DNA from: Odontocerum albicorne
Lineage: Eukaryota > Arthropoda > Insecta > Trichoptera > Odontoceridae
Assembly (NCBI GenBank): GCA_949825065.1
Contig: OX463844.1
Coordinates: 2,655,017 to 2,719,016 of the forward strand
Length of the DNA stretch: 64,000 nucleotides
Direction: 5' to 3'
Shown piece by piece: positions 42,226 through 53,143 of this stretch (within the stretch, counting starts at the first letter, position 1; every line of letters starts with the position of its first letter). The position numbers were made by a program, and so were the translations under genes. Below the pieces are notes generated by a model that made no database searches, was not told the DNA's origin, and saw only the letters and a list, made by a program, of their open reading frames with translations.

Positions 42226-43070
42226 AAATATCTTAGGGTTTCTGGCACCAGCTGGTAACTAACATTTTTCCGTTTCTGATATATTTTAATTTTAAATCAT
42301 GCACTACGTCAATGATACCATAAAAAGATAAAGTGCCGTTATTAATCATAAAATATTCTTTCATTCTTTTACTGTATTATTGAAAGAATGAAAACGATCA
42401 ATAAAAAAAAATAACAAAACACAACATTCTGCCATTTTGAGAAAATACAACAGAAGAGCATATTTTTCGATTGCGTGAAAAAGTATTTTCAGTCAAACTA
42501 TCACTTTCATATTTTTACCAGGCATGCATATTGGCCATTTCATGATAATAATCACAAAATATTAAAATTTTCGAAATTTCGCACATTCCAGCTTCTGCCA
42601 AAAATCTGACGATATAATTTATTAATGATAATTAGTGGCACTTCAAAACATCCTTTTAACTGTTCGAAGTATCCTTTTCTGTGGAATTATTTTACAAAGC
42701 AAAGCTTTGATGAGTAAGTTATATGTGAATCAGTTTTAATATTTATTAGTCGATAATAACATATTTTGGAGGTGTTTTCGAAATGAGGATACGTGCCTTG
42801 AACAAAAACAAATAGTATTATGTTTTCAAAGAGGATAATGTCATAAAGATAAATTAACAGAATTTAAAAAATAGGAGTCAGGACGTAGGATATACATGAG
42901 AAAAAATCAGAAACTTTTTCTATTTCCTTTTTAAAGTTTCATCTTATTTTTAACAGATATGTAAATTACGAGTATAGTCCATAATTCATGTCTAAAATTA
43001 AAACATATATTTTTTTCATTTAAATTTTCGGTATTTAGACCCAATCTAGAATGAGAAATATGTTCCCCAC
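42226..43070. other. spacer, no recognised feature
   Basis: AT-rich, nothing recognised. Confidence 0.4.
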
Positions 43071-43074
43071 ATAT

Positions 43075-43370
43075 ACACGCATACCATCACGCCGTGCCGC
43101 TGCTGGGGTAAGCAGAGAGGGCAAATCGTCACAATTTATTATCTAAACACACTTATTTTGTCTCTTCCACACCCAGGCAGCTTCTTGTACTTCGGCTTCT
43201 ACGATTTCTTTTATTTCTTAGTTTTCTGTCTTTCAAAATAACATTTCCTTGATTCAAATATACTTTCATTGGTCTACCTCTACCATGCCTTCCACTCACA
43301 TTTGCACTGTGTATATGTTTTTTTAATCTTTCTTCATTCATTTATTTCACGAGTTTTAAATGTAACAATA
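43075..43370 (-). pseudogene. RTE-type LINE C-terminus with (TATG)-type 3' end
   Basis: The minus strand encodes NEERLKKHIHSANVSGRHG, RGRPMKVYLNQGNVILKDRK and RNRRS, followed by the family 3' end (complement of CATACCATCACGCCGT at 43081). It is one of the clearest copies of SANVSGR(R/H)GRGRP, yet shortened to about 62 codons. Confidence 0.8.
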
Positions 43371-44124
43371 TATTTTTCATGCAATCTTCTTTTGACAACC
43401 TCTTAGACCTGGTTGGTAAAACTTTGGCTTTCCCCCGGGGTTTCTCGTAAAAGAGTTCGTCTGACATTAACATAGACACGTGCTTGAGCTGTGTTAGTGT
43501 TACCCCGTCACGTGAGAGGTAGTATTGTCAACATGTACATGATGAACTGTGAATTCTACGTCTACGAAAATGGTTTTAAGCCCAAAGGCTCGATTAATGG
43601 AACTAAAGACAATGTTTTCTCCCAGCCACGTTCTACAATATGCCTGAATCATCAATACGGATTACTACCATATGAATGAGTGAATTATTATGCTCAATAA
43701 AAAATCCCAAAGAATTTATTTCTGATAAAAAAATCTATGAAACCTAAAACATAAACTCGTTTTCACTGGAAATAAAAATAAACGAATTTGCAATTGGAAA
43801 ATATTGAATAATTTCTACAAATAATTGAACATTTCAGAAAAGTGCATCATGAATCGTGTTAGATGCATTCATTACTGCAGTACCCGCAGCCTGCAGGTGG
43901 AGATTGATTGAATCTCCCAAGTGGCTATGTGGAGAGGGGCACATTGCGGAATGATGCCTAATCCTTCACGAATATTCCCAGGGGATTGTAGAGGGTTCAT
44001 TAGGCTGCTCCCGGAACTATGGCATGGCCTTAATGGTCAGAGAATTTGGTTTAAAGAGAGGCAATCTCACTGGGCCAGAAATATATTTGCTTATTTGACA
44101 CAGTATTATCTTGAATTAATTATA
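43371..44124. other. spacer with GC-richer segments, no identified gene
   Basis: 43491-43679 and 43921-44166 hold open frames that begin with GTG, not ATG. Positions 43570-43610 (GGCTCGATTAATGGAACT) resemble 20745-20767 upstream of the LTR, perhaps a shared retrotransposon piece. No domain was recognised. Confidence 0.3.
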
Positions 44125-44129
44125 CTTCA

Positions 44130-44330
44130 GTTGCATACAATACAACTTGGCGGGCGTATTATCTAGAAACAATCTCTTCCAGCCAACCAGAAAGGCGTCA
44201 AGTAAGCTTTTTGTGAGAATTAGATCGGAATCCTTTTAAAAAAAAGTTGGCACGGACAGGAATTGAGATCGAAACACCCGACTGGACGATAGACGTCATA
44301 TCAATTACAGGGGTCGTCTACTTAATACAT
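44130..44330 (-). mobile_element. tRNA-derived SINE, family 1
   Basis: The complement starts with a head (CAGTCGGGTGTTTCGATCTC as B box, near 44265) and ends in the shared tail (44140-44192, complement of CTGGTTGGCTGGAAGAGATT). Head, body and tail are in the right order for the minus strand. Confidence 0.6.
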
Positions 44331-44369
44331 ACATACATACTTTAGGGACTTGTGTTTCGCATAGAAGGA

Positions 44370-44710
44370 TGTTGGTTGTTTGAATAAAATTCGTCGAGAT
44401 CGGAATAAGTAAAGAGAAAGTTTATTGTAAGCGTCTGTATTTATAATGTATAGAACGGCGCAGAACATGTCGCTGTCTCGCTTCCGCTGGACACATGTTT
44501 ATTGTTGCACGTTCTATATATATTTCATACTACGGTCTGCAGGAGAGGTAAGATATATATCGGTGTTTCGCTCTTCGCTACTAGTGAGTTCAATGACCGC
44601 GCGGGCGACCTTCGCTAGGCGCTGCCTCGCACTCGCCACTTGCGAGTTCAATGACCGCGCGAGCAAGGGTCGCCTCAATGGGTTCAGTGACCGCACGCAC
44701 GGTCGCTACA
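44370..44710 (-). mobile_element. candidate solo LTR
   Basis: On the minus strand it begins TGTAGCGACCGTGC and ends AACAACCAACA (TG...CA ends). It holds a TATA-like ATATATATAG, AATAAA twice, and three copies of the word GTCATTGAACTC near the 5' end. It is much richer in GC than its flanks. It lies between two inverted stretches of (TATG)n and GTAGACGAC (44307-44340 and 44727-44760). No internal region or clear target duplication is seen. Confidence 0.5.
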
Positions 44711-44726
44711 ATACCATCACGTCATA

Positions 44727-44800
44727 TTGTGATGGTATGTATGTATTGAGTAGACGACATCCTTCGCCTCTTATACATCCACACAAAAAGAGAATGCGTT
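44727..44800 (-). pseudogene. RTE-type LINE 3' end fragment
   Basis: TATGTATGTATTGAGTAGAC then CATCCTTCGCCTCTTATACA matches the complement of the RTE 3' region. Confidence 0.5.
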
Positions 44801-44940
44801 ACCATTATGTCTACACAATACATACAAAAAAATCAAAGATTTTGTATTACGACATAAGATGTTCTTAGATTTGTTAGACAGAAAATCACATATTTTCTAT
44901 CGATCATGTAAAATTCTTGTACGAATGTATCACTAATAAC

Positions 44941-45178
44941 AGAAATAAATTGGACAGATTGGAGGGCTTGGAAACACATTGTGATAAGCCCCTGACCAAC
45001 ACAAACGTTCCCAAGGTCTCTCCATTTCTTGCTGAAATTAACTCCTGCCTCCCTCTACCCCCAATACCAGTCAGATTTTTTACCGTTAATAGTGCGAATT
45101 TTACTATTAGATGCGTCTAGTTTGTTGGTGCTAATCCGGGCCTAATTTAGTTGTGTTTGAGCTCCCCTAATGAAAGGG
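44941..45178 (+). pseudogene. Penelope polyprotein C-terminus and terminus
   Basis: The frame contains NRNKLDRLEGLE and VPKVSPFLAEINSCLPLPPI, matching NRLDRLEALE and FPKISPLLAEIIPSLPL of the copy at 19374-19708. Sequence after the stop runs into GTGTTTGAGCTCCCCTAATG, the element's terminal region, cut before the ribozyme-like core. The GIY-YIG core itself is absent. Confidence 0.75.
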
Positions 45179-46039
45179 CATATTATTATCTTAAGTGGAA
45201 AAAAACGTTATTTATGTAAATCAATTAAAATGATCACTTTGAGATTTTGTGCAATGAGATTGTGTTGAATTAGTTATGTGTCCACAATACACATAAACAA
45301 ATCTAAGATTTTGTGTTACATATCAAATATTCTAAAATTATTATAATTTTACATAAAAAATGAAGAATATTTGTACGTTATCATTTTTTACGTATTTTTA
45401 AAATACACAGCAGTATAAACGCACCTAAGATTTCATGTTACGATGTTATAATACTATTTTTTTTTTAATCACTCTAATTTTACAATAAAGAATGGAGAAT
45501 ATATGTGCGTTAACATTCTAAAGGTATGTTCAAAATTTGCAATAGTATAAACAAATCAAATATTTTATGTTACGATAGTAAATATTCTAAAATGATTCTA
45601 ATTTTACATAAAAAATGGAGAACACATGTACGTTGCCATTTTATAGGTACAAGTATTTCCACAATACAGAATGGTTCAAACAAATCTAAAATTTAGTGTT
45701 ACGATATTAAATATTCTGAAATTATACAAATTTTACGTAAATATGTGGAGAGTACGCGTAGGTTGCCATTTTAAAGGTACAAATATGTCCACAATAAACA
45801 ATAGTTCAAACAAATTAAAAATTTCGTGTTACGATATTAAATATTCAAAAATTATTCTAATTTTACATAAAATGAAGAATACATGAACGTTGCCCTTTTA
45901 TAGGTACACGTATGTCCATAATGCATAATAGTTCAAACCAATCTAAAATTTCGTGTAACGATATTAGATATTCTAAAGTTTATCTAATTTTACGTAAAAA
46001 GTTATTTTAATTTGACATAAAAAATGGAGAAAACATGAA

Positions 46040-46296
46040 TGGCGTTTTGGTAAAGAGGTACAAGTCATCAATTACTATTTTATCAGTTTGAAGTTTTGCA
46101 ACATTTGTACGATTATTCCTGAAATACAGATCTCAGGTAAATTTTAAAGGTAAACTTTGAATACATAAATTATTTACGTATTCAAAGTTTACCTTTAAAA
46201 TTTACTTGAGGTCTGTATTTCAAGAATACAAGTGTTGCAAAACTTCAAACTGACAAATAAGTAATTGATGACTTGTACCTCTTTACGAAAACACCA
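46040..46296. mobile_element. near-perfect palindromic MITE
   Basis: Two arms of about 125 bp meet near 46168. The ends are TGGCGTTTTGGTAAAGAGGT and its inverted partner ending AACACCA. It lies in a 127-bp repeat unit. One arm only is present at 53144-53283, and a matching end at 57450-57472. Confidence 0.88.
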
Positions 46297-46560
46297 TTGA
46301 CATGTACGTTGCACTTTTATAGGCACAACTATATCCCCAATACACAATAGTTTAAAAAAATTTACAACATTTTGTGTTACAATATTTAATATTTCTAAAG
46401 TTATTTAAATTTGACATAAAAAAATTAAGAATGCGTTACCAATATACGAGAATGTCCACAATATGTTAAAATAATTCTAAGATTTTGTCTTCTGATATTA
46501 GATATTCTAAGATGATTCCAATTTTAGATCAAAAATGGAGAACGCGTTACCAATATGATA

Positions 46561-47394
46561 TACCTGTCATATTTCATAGTCGAAGGTAAGAGACGACCTC
46601 TGGGATAACGATTCTCTCAATCTTGTTCAGGAGACGCCCATCTAATAAAGGGGTGATCGTTTTACTTTGAAGATGATATTCCATTTTTCTAGCAGCGATT
46701 TTTCCAATAAAGAAGATTTACGTACAGAAAAAAATGTTTTCTGGAACATACGCGTGTCAGCGTAAGTTTCTATTGTAAAATAATGTTCCGTTAAACCCTT
46801 ATTTTTATCGTTAAGGCAATTCAATGCTTTGTGCCTCCTTTATGATTAATTTCATGACTGCAGGATTCTAATTTTTTGTTAAATTTACTTTTCAATACCG
46901 TTTTTGGAAATAAATAAACCCTTATGAATTTCAATTAAATTTTTCATCGTATTTTTTCTAATTTTCTCAAATATTGGTGAGAGGGGTTTGTTCCCCATCG
47001 AAGTAAACACACAGGGTGGAGTGCTCAACTTTTTTATCATAACATCCATTCATCACCTCCTCAACATTTATACATCTACTCACACATATTTATTTTTTTA
47101 AAACATTTATACATCTACTCACAAATATTTATTTTTTAAAAACTTCACTATACAGTGTTCAAAATGGTGGATTTATTGCATAGTAGCAATCTTTTTCAAC
47201 GAACTATATAATTATTATTTAAAGTTTTGAGTGAAGGCGAGGTGTTTACATTTTAGTTAGATATAGAGAAAATAAAACAATAAAAAATCTAATTCAAATT
47301 TAATAAAATTACCGATGACCAGGAGGAGAAAGACATGTTGGAATGAAGAAAAACTGAATCACTGAAGAGAGATGTAATGTTTATTAATTTGCCT
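46561..47394. other. spacer with a doubled 40-bp word and LINE tail trace
   Basis: CATTTATACATCTACTCACA is repeated at 47067 and 47105. 47160-47208 resembles the complement of the shared tail. No gene was recognised. Confidence 0.45.
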
Positions 47395-47485
47395 TCTGAA
47401 ACATGTCAACGACAGTGCCTCTTATATAAGCAGGTAGCTGGTTATAAAGCCTTACAGCATTTTTATTCCAAGTCAAATATTTATG
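47395..47485 (-). pseudogene. LINE RT C-terminal fragment
   Basis: The minus strand encodes WNKNAVRLYNQLPAYIRGTV, then VDMFQKAN and a stop. RL(W/Y)NQLP..IR...V..F is the usual RT end of CR1/Jockey-like LINEs. Only about 30 codons remain. Confidence 0.6.
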
Positions 47486-47699
47486 CTGCGCAACTAAAAA
47501 ATGTGATAAGAAAATATATAAATAATTAATGTCACAAAAAGTGAATATTCTGAGAAGAATAGTTATTTGTATTAATTTTCATAGGTTGTCAAAGTATACC
47601 TCCTTACTTTAAGAGTTAAATGGGACTGTACGACTGCCTTCAGTATGTTCAACGTACCAGATAATTACATTGCCTTAATATATATTACATTGGTGGTAT

Positions 47700-47942
47700 T
47701 ATGAAAAGTGCCATGAGAAAGAGGCAAAGGCAGAACGACTGCAAGATGAAGTGATCAGGTGCAGGGATTTGCTAGAGAAAGCCTGTGCACACCATGCAAA
47801 CGGCAAGTCATCGAGAGGAGTGCAAACATTTAGTCACAACTTGCACCACAAACATTTCATGTCACAAACTTCAGTAATCAGGAACAACAGAGAGGAGATA
47901 ACGTCGAAAAAGAAAGTTATTGGAGTGTTTATATGCGTGTAA
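47700..47942 (+). other. unidentified open frame, possible exon
   Basis: The frame stays open from about 47700 to the stop at 47940-47942. It reads KCHEKEAKAERLQDEVIRCR, DLLEKACAHH, with a charge pattern suggesting a short coiled coil. It lacks an ATG at its start and no clear splice acceptor is seen. Composition is less AT-rich than its flanks. I do not recognise a family. Confidence 0.25.
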
Positions 47943-49020
47943 AGAACAGGTCTCAGAACGTGGCAATGAGTTTAACAAGAATTTTGTGGGTGCAAGAACT
48001 GTTCGATATAGGCTATTTTGTAAATAAAAAGATAGTAACATAAGGAAATTATTTTAAGAAATCGTCAACTCTTTTTATGTGATATCTCTCCTTACAAAGA
48101 GTCATACTTTTTGCGATATCTAAGATTTTATATATCCCGTAAAGCCGTTCATAATAGTAGTAATGCTCATAGTTTCATGTACTAAACTGCGGGTTATAGA
48201 AACCGGTGTTCAGCGAGTTGCCAGTAACCAGGAGACAGCGTGGAGATAAAAGCCACAAGACGGACTTGCCACGTCTGCACATCGCGTCGAGTTGCTGAGG
48301 TGGACACTGTCCCTCGTCAATGTGGGGAAGGGGGAGCTAACAATCAGGGGTGGAGAGGCAAAATTATTCCAGTACGGACATTTTTATGTGATGGGATCGG
48401 ATTTGGAATAATAAAAACGTGAGAATAGACGGTTAAGTTAAAATTTAGAAGTCATGTGTAAGTCCACTCATAACTTTTAAAATAAAGTGGACACTACAAA
48501 AAACAGAGTGCTCAGAAATAATGAAATGAAAAGCTTAAGAGACATTGAATACAAAAACTTTGAGACAGAGTGAAAAAATCCTGTGGGAGGTTCAGTGTCC
48601 GTTGATATATTTTTTTGACGTTAGCTTCTCTTGTTTTTTGTCAGTTGAGTTCATACGAGTACATACATGTAGATAATACAAAACTTAATCTAGACAAGGG
48701 AAGTTTTTTTACAGAAGATAACATGTAAAAAATCCCACTTAGGCGTGAAGCAATAAAAAAACACCTTTATGTATTGGTTTATTGTATGAAAGGTATTGCA
48801 TTTTAGCAAACACAGTATTGACATATCAAACACAAAATTTTTATGACAAGGATATTTAACTTTCAGGATGATCGGCAGGTTTAATTCGCTTTAGTGTTTC
48901 GTGAGGGAGTTTTAAGTAATGCAAATTTGGTGCTGCTTTTTCGTACTTCAATAATTTATGATTACCAGTATATATGCTACAGAAAAAACAAATATTCAGG
49001 TTTAAAATAGTCTACTTGTA
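47943..49020. other. spacer with a GC-richer patch
   Basis: 48190-48380 is GC-richer and open for 60 codons from a GTG, with no recognised product. The rest is AT-rich. Confidence 0.35.
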
Positions 49021-49024
49021 AAAC

Positions 49025-49100
49025 CAGTCCAGAAGTGATCCGCAAGGAATTGAATCTAGAGCGCCTGCTTATTTACTGTGAATGCTAATCGTTAGACTTA
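49025..49100 (-). mobile_element. tRNA-like SINE head trace
   Basis: The complement shows GATTAGCATTCACAG and TCTAGATTCAATTCC, resembling A and B boxes. Confidence 0.35.
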
Positions 49101-49160
49101 CTCATACTTTTTTCATAGTTCATTAGAAAACAAATTGCCTTCTGATGACATTAACTAGAT

Positions 49161-49570
49161 TATATGAGTGGCGAAGTGCCAAACCAGCCTATACAATGAA
49201 TATGTTAAAATGAGATAATGGAGCTCAAAGTCTATGGGTTATTATAAATCAAATGTTGTGTAATTCATGTTTTTTATTCATTGAACAGATACATTCTAAA
49301 ACTACTATAATCAAAATAAATCTTATATTATGACAAGATTATTTGAAGATTAAAGTTTTTTTGTTTGGTAGGCAAATTTGGCATAAAAGTATATCACGAA
49401 AATCGTTTTGCCAAAAAAAATGATGGATGGTAGCAGTAGTACCTAACATTTAGAATTTTGAAGTAAACGCACTTCTGGCTTATAAAGAAACGTTATGTGA
49501 CTCAAATTTTGACACTAATTTATTTTTGGTTTTGTTGGATAGGCTGGTTTGGCTCTATGCCACTCATATT
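49161..49570. mobile_element. MITE with about 30-bp terminal inverted repeats
   Basis: The left end TATATGAGTGGCGAAGTGCC followed by AAACCAGCCTAT pairs with the right end ATAGGCTGGTTTGGCTCTAT followed by GCCACTCATATT. The spacing gives a 410-bp element. The interior is AT-rich and non-coding. I cannot assign the superfamily. Confidence 0.7.
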
Positions 49571-49937
49571 ACATTTGACTTAATCTGGACTACGAAAGCA
49601 TTCATTGAATATCTTATATTTTTATATCAAACGAGCCAAAGTTCATAATTACTAAGATGAAAACAATACGAAGGAAGAGAAAACAGTGGAAGCTTATAAT
49701 GGGAGAAATTGTACTCTGTGTCACTTTCATATGTTGGAAATACGCTAGTGCAGTGGCCAGAGCTATGATTTCATGGTGATATTTTTATTAAAAACATTAT
49801 ATTTATTTCAATTGGTTTGCGTTTTTAATTTTATTGATAATTAATTTAAAAAAAACGTATTCCAGCAAAAAAATATCTTAAACAATTCATACATTTTTTT
49901 ACTTTCGCTGAAATAAATCTTAAGTACCATGAGAAGA

Positions 49938-50130
49938 ATATGCCCTCCGTGACCTAGTTGATAAGATGCATGTCTCTTAACTCGGAGGTTGCGGGTTCCT
50001 ATCCTGCTGGAATCTATTTAAAAAAAATTCCAGTCTAGTTTTTGTTTAAGCCCACTTTAACATCTTTCTGGTTGATTGGAAGAGATTACCACATGGCAAT
50101 AAGCCTGCCACACTATTCAATATACAACGA
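49938..50130 (+). mobile_element. tRNA-derived SINE, family 1 (best copy)
   Basis: CCGTGACCTAGTTGATAAGA (A box), GGAGGTTGCGGGTTCCTATC (B box), a body with TGCTGGAATCTA and CCAGTCTAG, and the tail CTGGTTGATTGGAAGAGATT, CATGGCAATAAGCCTGCCAC, in order. Length is about 190 bp. It has no CCA end or complete cloverleaf, so it is not a tRNA gene. Confidence 0.75.
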
Positions 50131-50132
50131 TA

Positions 50133-50475
50133 GTGTACTATAAAACAATACAAGAAAACAGGGAGGGAATACGGAATGAAGTGTTTAGAAATGAATGTGA
50201 AAGTATTGCTGATGTGTTGAGTAAGATGGAGAACACCTTAAGATTGCTTGGGTATGAGGAACGAATGAATGAAGAAATACTAACAAAACAAATATATAGT
50301 GCAAATGTGAGTGGAAGGCGTGTGAAAGACATACCAAGAAAAGTATGGTTGGATCAAGTGAGTAATATTCTGAAAGAAGGAAACTAAGAAAGTCATAGAA
50401 ATCGTTCAAGGTGTATGAGAAGGTGTATGGATGCAAAAGAGGCTAAGGACGTGAGTCAAAATTATAAAGTCTGAC
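50133..50475 (+). pseudogene. RTE-type LINE C-terminus
   Basis: The frame is open for 84 codons: GIRNEVFRNECESIADVLSK, MENTLRLLGYEERMNEEILT, KQIYSANVSGRRVKDIPRKV, WLDQVSNILKEGN, stop. It is the longest unbroken C-terminus of the main RTE family here. The tail after the stop (ESHRNRS, RCMRRCMDAKEAKD in the next frame) is also recognisable. It lacks a start and the catalytic domain. Confidence 0.85.
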
Positions 50476-50489
50476 ACTCTTTTGTCTCT

Positions 50490-51110
50490 GCCAGCTTCTT
50501 CTTCTTGTCATGCCTTATCAGGTCCCCCCGACGTTGGCAATCACTCTGGCAAAGGCTTCTATATCTTGCGCAACCCGGAACAGGTCCTCCACACGCCCCA
50601 TCCGCGTCCAGTCTCTTATATTGTGCAGCCAAGATGTTTGCCTTCTACCAGGACAGGATCAGTATCAACTGGAGGATTTTGTACTTCTTTCCACGTAAAA
50701 TGTGACCCAGTTAGGATATCTTGCGGACCTTAATATCTGTCAGCAGCTGTCTACGGCAATTAACTCTCCTCAAGATCTCCGAATTGGTGATCATGTCAAT
50801 CCATGGTATACGAAGCATTCTCCTGTGCAACCACATCTCGAACGCTTCCAACCGATTCATAGTATGAACCTTCAGAGTCCATGATTCCGAGCCATACAAC
50901 ACAACATACTAAACATAGCACTTCAACATTCTTTGCTTTAGTTTCAGATTCAATTTATCATTGCAGAATATTGATCCCATTTTGTTGAATGAACTACGCT
51001 CTGCTTCAATCATGCACTTCACTTCCATATCTGGGTCGACAGATGTAGTAATCATACTGCCAAGGTATTTGAATTGCTCCACCCTCTCCAACAGTTCACT
51101 AACAAAGGGA
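50490..51110 (-). pseudogene. LINE reverse transcriptase C-terminal half (fifth family)
   Basis: The minus strand encodes MERVEQFKYLGSMITTSVDP, DMEVKCMIEAERSSFNKMGS, LKLKQRMLKCYV, then MLYGSESWTLKVHTMNRLEA, FEMWLHRRMLRIPWIDMITN, SEILRRV, and near 50700 LGHILRGKKYKILQLIL. This is the full region from the end of the RT fingers/palm through the thumb to the C-terminal tail of an RTE-type protein (FKYLGS, LYGSE.W, RMLRI.W). The YADD catalytic box lies upstream and is missing. Two stops separate the blocks. Confidence 0.85.
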
Positions 51111-51514
51111 AATAGCGTGAAGGTGTGTTTATATTATTGGTAGTAATTGTGTGACTTTTTTTAAAATCCTTGCAAACTCAATTCCTTCCGTGATTTTTCA
51201 CCCCTGAAGGTTGGCGGGGGTGGGAGTAGTATGAGTGACGCCATTTGTTATTGCGGCGAACCTCGAGTTAACTCTGCAATCTCATTATTTGGACATTTCT
51301 AAATTGAAGTCAGCACAGTTATGAAGTTACATCTAGCTTGTATTTCAAGAGAGCTTGTTGTCTGCCTATTATTTATTTTATTTGTCCCAACGAAAATAAT
51401 TCTCGGAATTCCCAAACCTTAAAGATAAATAAACAACGTCTACGAGAATAAAGTCGATTTTTTTTAAATTAACTGAAGTCAAGTTTTCTGTTAAAAACAT
51501 TTATTTTATTTGAT

Positions 51515-52226
51515 TTGAAAATATTTTTATCCCCCTATTGTTGTTGTTGGGCCTCGTTATCGAGGTCTCCATGTCATTCCAATGTCAATCTTAAGCTACG
51601 AGTATATACGAGTATATATACGTGTGGTATAGTCAGGCGCTTTATAAAATCAAATTTAAACCCCTCAACCATTTTTTGGCTTTGGTCGTCAGTTTGTTTA
51701 TATTCTCCATCACTCCGTGGAACTTGTGTTTAGGGCATTCTCTTATAATATGGTGCAAGATCTGAGCCGCAGCACCGCAGTCACAACTGGGGTCATCGAT
51801 GTAGCCTCATCTGTGGCGCTCGGCTGCACTTCTGCTGCATTCTGTTTTAACACGGTTCAGTATTGCCCACTCTTTGCGGTCCAGCTCAAAGCCGGCGACC
51901 CCCTTAGATGGTTCCGCATTTAGGTATTTATTTCTTGTGTCCCAATTTCTCCATTCCTCTGTCCAGGCCTGTTCAACCGTAAAATCATTGCTCTCTCAGA
52001 CCTGTGCTCTGGCCCAGAAGGGTTATCTTAAGTTGTTCAGCTACATCGAACGTGTGATGATCTTCTGTGTGAAAATAGACCGATTTTTTATGTACACTCT
52101 ATACCGTAGTCCTTACAGATATGTGGATCCCTCTGAGCCACCCGGTCATATTGACACATGGTTGCAGCACGATGACTCCTTCTCATATGTCAAGCTATTG
52201 AGGCGCTATCAGTTGGAGAAAAGATA
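51515..52226 (-). pseudogene. LINE RT C-terminal zinc-knuckle region (sixth family)
   Basis: The minus strand encodes VAQRDPHICKDYGIE-like sequence (about 52070-52145), then WTEEWRNWDTRNKYLNAEPS, KGVAGFELDRKEWAILNRVK, a stop, IDDPSCDCGAAAQILHHIIR, ECPKHKFHGV. W...W......PS...GF.L.R..W..LNR.(R/K)T....A.R...G....P.CDCG...Q...HI...CP is a well-known C-terminal zinc-knuckle pattern in LINE RT proteins. It shares the RDPH block with 15240-15310. Stops are present. Confidence 0.8.
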
Positions 52227-52654
52227 GCTCGCGACTTTATACGTTTCTTCATGAATTCAAGGATGTCACAAAACGACTCCATTTGGATCAGTTCATAGCC
52301 TGGCCCTTCATGTCCTACAAAGTTTAGGCCAAAATAGTTTTGTAGCGACCTATGACTCGTATAAAAGTTTATTTGAAAGACATTGTTGGATTTATCTAAT
52401 TGTCCCGAAGTCTGGTTAACACGTATTATCTTTAATGTTTCTTTAAATAAAATATTTTACAATAAATACCATCACGCCGTTTCCCTATCGGGGTCGTCGA
52501 TCGTTGCTGGGTCTCTTAGTCGAGGATCCCCTCGCCATTCCAACGTCAATTCAATTGGAAAGCGGAGCTGTGTCGTAGAGTTTTTTTTCAAGTGAGTGAG
52601 TCGTTGTATACCAGCAAACCCACACTACTATACTGAATCCGATGGCATACTGAA
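52227..52654. other. spacer with LINE 3' end pieces
   Basis: AATACCATCACGCCGTTTCC at 52467 is the complement of the RTE 3' end. GTTGCTGGGTCTCTTAGTCG and CCATTCCAACGTCAAT (52512-52552) resemble 51545-51590, the 3' region of the preceding LINE family. Confidence 0.45.
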
Positions 52655-52699
52655 GTGAGACGATCGAGGCATACCGGCATGTTTTTTTTTCTTTATCTT

Positions 52700-52830
52700 T
52701 TTGAAAGACCAGATAAAATGGCTGTGTCATTCGAGGGGATTAGCACAGCGTGGGGTTCGAACCGACGACCTTGCGCACAGAAGTTCAATGCATTACCACG
52801 CGGCTATACACGGCTCGGCCAAGGACCCTG
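52700..52830 (-). mobile_element. tRNA-derived SINE, family 2 (best copy)
   Basis: The minus strand shows GTGTATAGCCGCGTGGTAAT (A box), a 34-bp spacer, GGTCGTCGGTTCGAACCCCA (B box) and a tail with CTCGAATGACACAGCC. It is the most tRNA-like of all copies and may be read by RNA polymerase III. Confidence 0.7.
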
Positions 52831-52839
52831 TTGGGGTAG

Positions 52840-52990
52840 GCCGAGAGGTAAGTGCTCTCGTTTGTTCTGTCTAGACGTACATCCTACGCCTCTTTTATAC
52901 CCATACGCCTTTTTATACAACGCTTACGATTTATCTGATTTTTTACGTTTCCATTGTATGCAGAGGCAAGTTCTTAATTTAATCCCTAAT
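52840..52990 (-). pseudogene. RTE-type LINE 3' fragment
   Basis: GTAGGCCGAGAGGTAAGTGC then GACGTACATCCTACGCCTCT is the complement of the RTE 3' region. Confidence 0.5.
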
Positions 52991-53143
52991 ACTATTATAC
53001 GAGCAAGTTCTTAATCGAATGTCTTATACTATCATATCCATTCTTATACTCAACTTGTTTTTGAATTTATTTTGATTTATTTTTAATCTATCAATAATAA
53101 TGTGTTTTAATCCCGAGTCTCTTAACAATTTTATAAAAATCTA

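Larger units (their letters stand above)
44800..46560. repeat. tandem array of about 127-bp units with nested insertions
   Basis: Words such as TCTAAAATTTCGTGTTACGA and TTTTACATAAAAAATGGAGA recur near 44835, 45310, 45432, 45563, 45692, 45819, 45946, 46366 and 46485, a spacing of about 120-130 bp except where insertions lie. Units are 70-90% alike by eye. A Penelope fragment (44941-45178) and a palindromic MITE (46040-46296) sit within. Confidence 0.85.

Noticed and set aside
48240..48422. 60-codon plus-strand ORF with paired Cys
   Set aside because: Starts at GTG, too short, and the CHVC pair alone is not a domain.
49938..50010. True tRNA gene
   Set aside because: A- and B-box-like words occur, but acceptor and anticodon stems do not form and the SINE body and tail follow.
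52745..52830. True tRNA gene on the minus strand
   Set aside because: Good internal promoter boxes, but the family word CTCGAATGACACA follows and three related copies exist.
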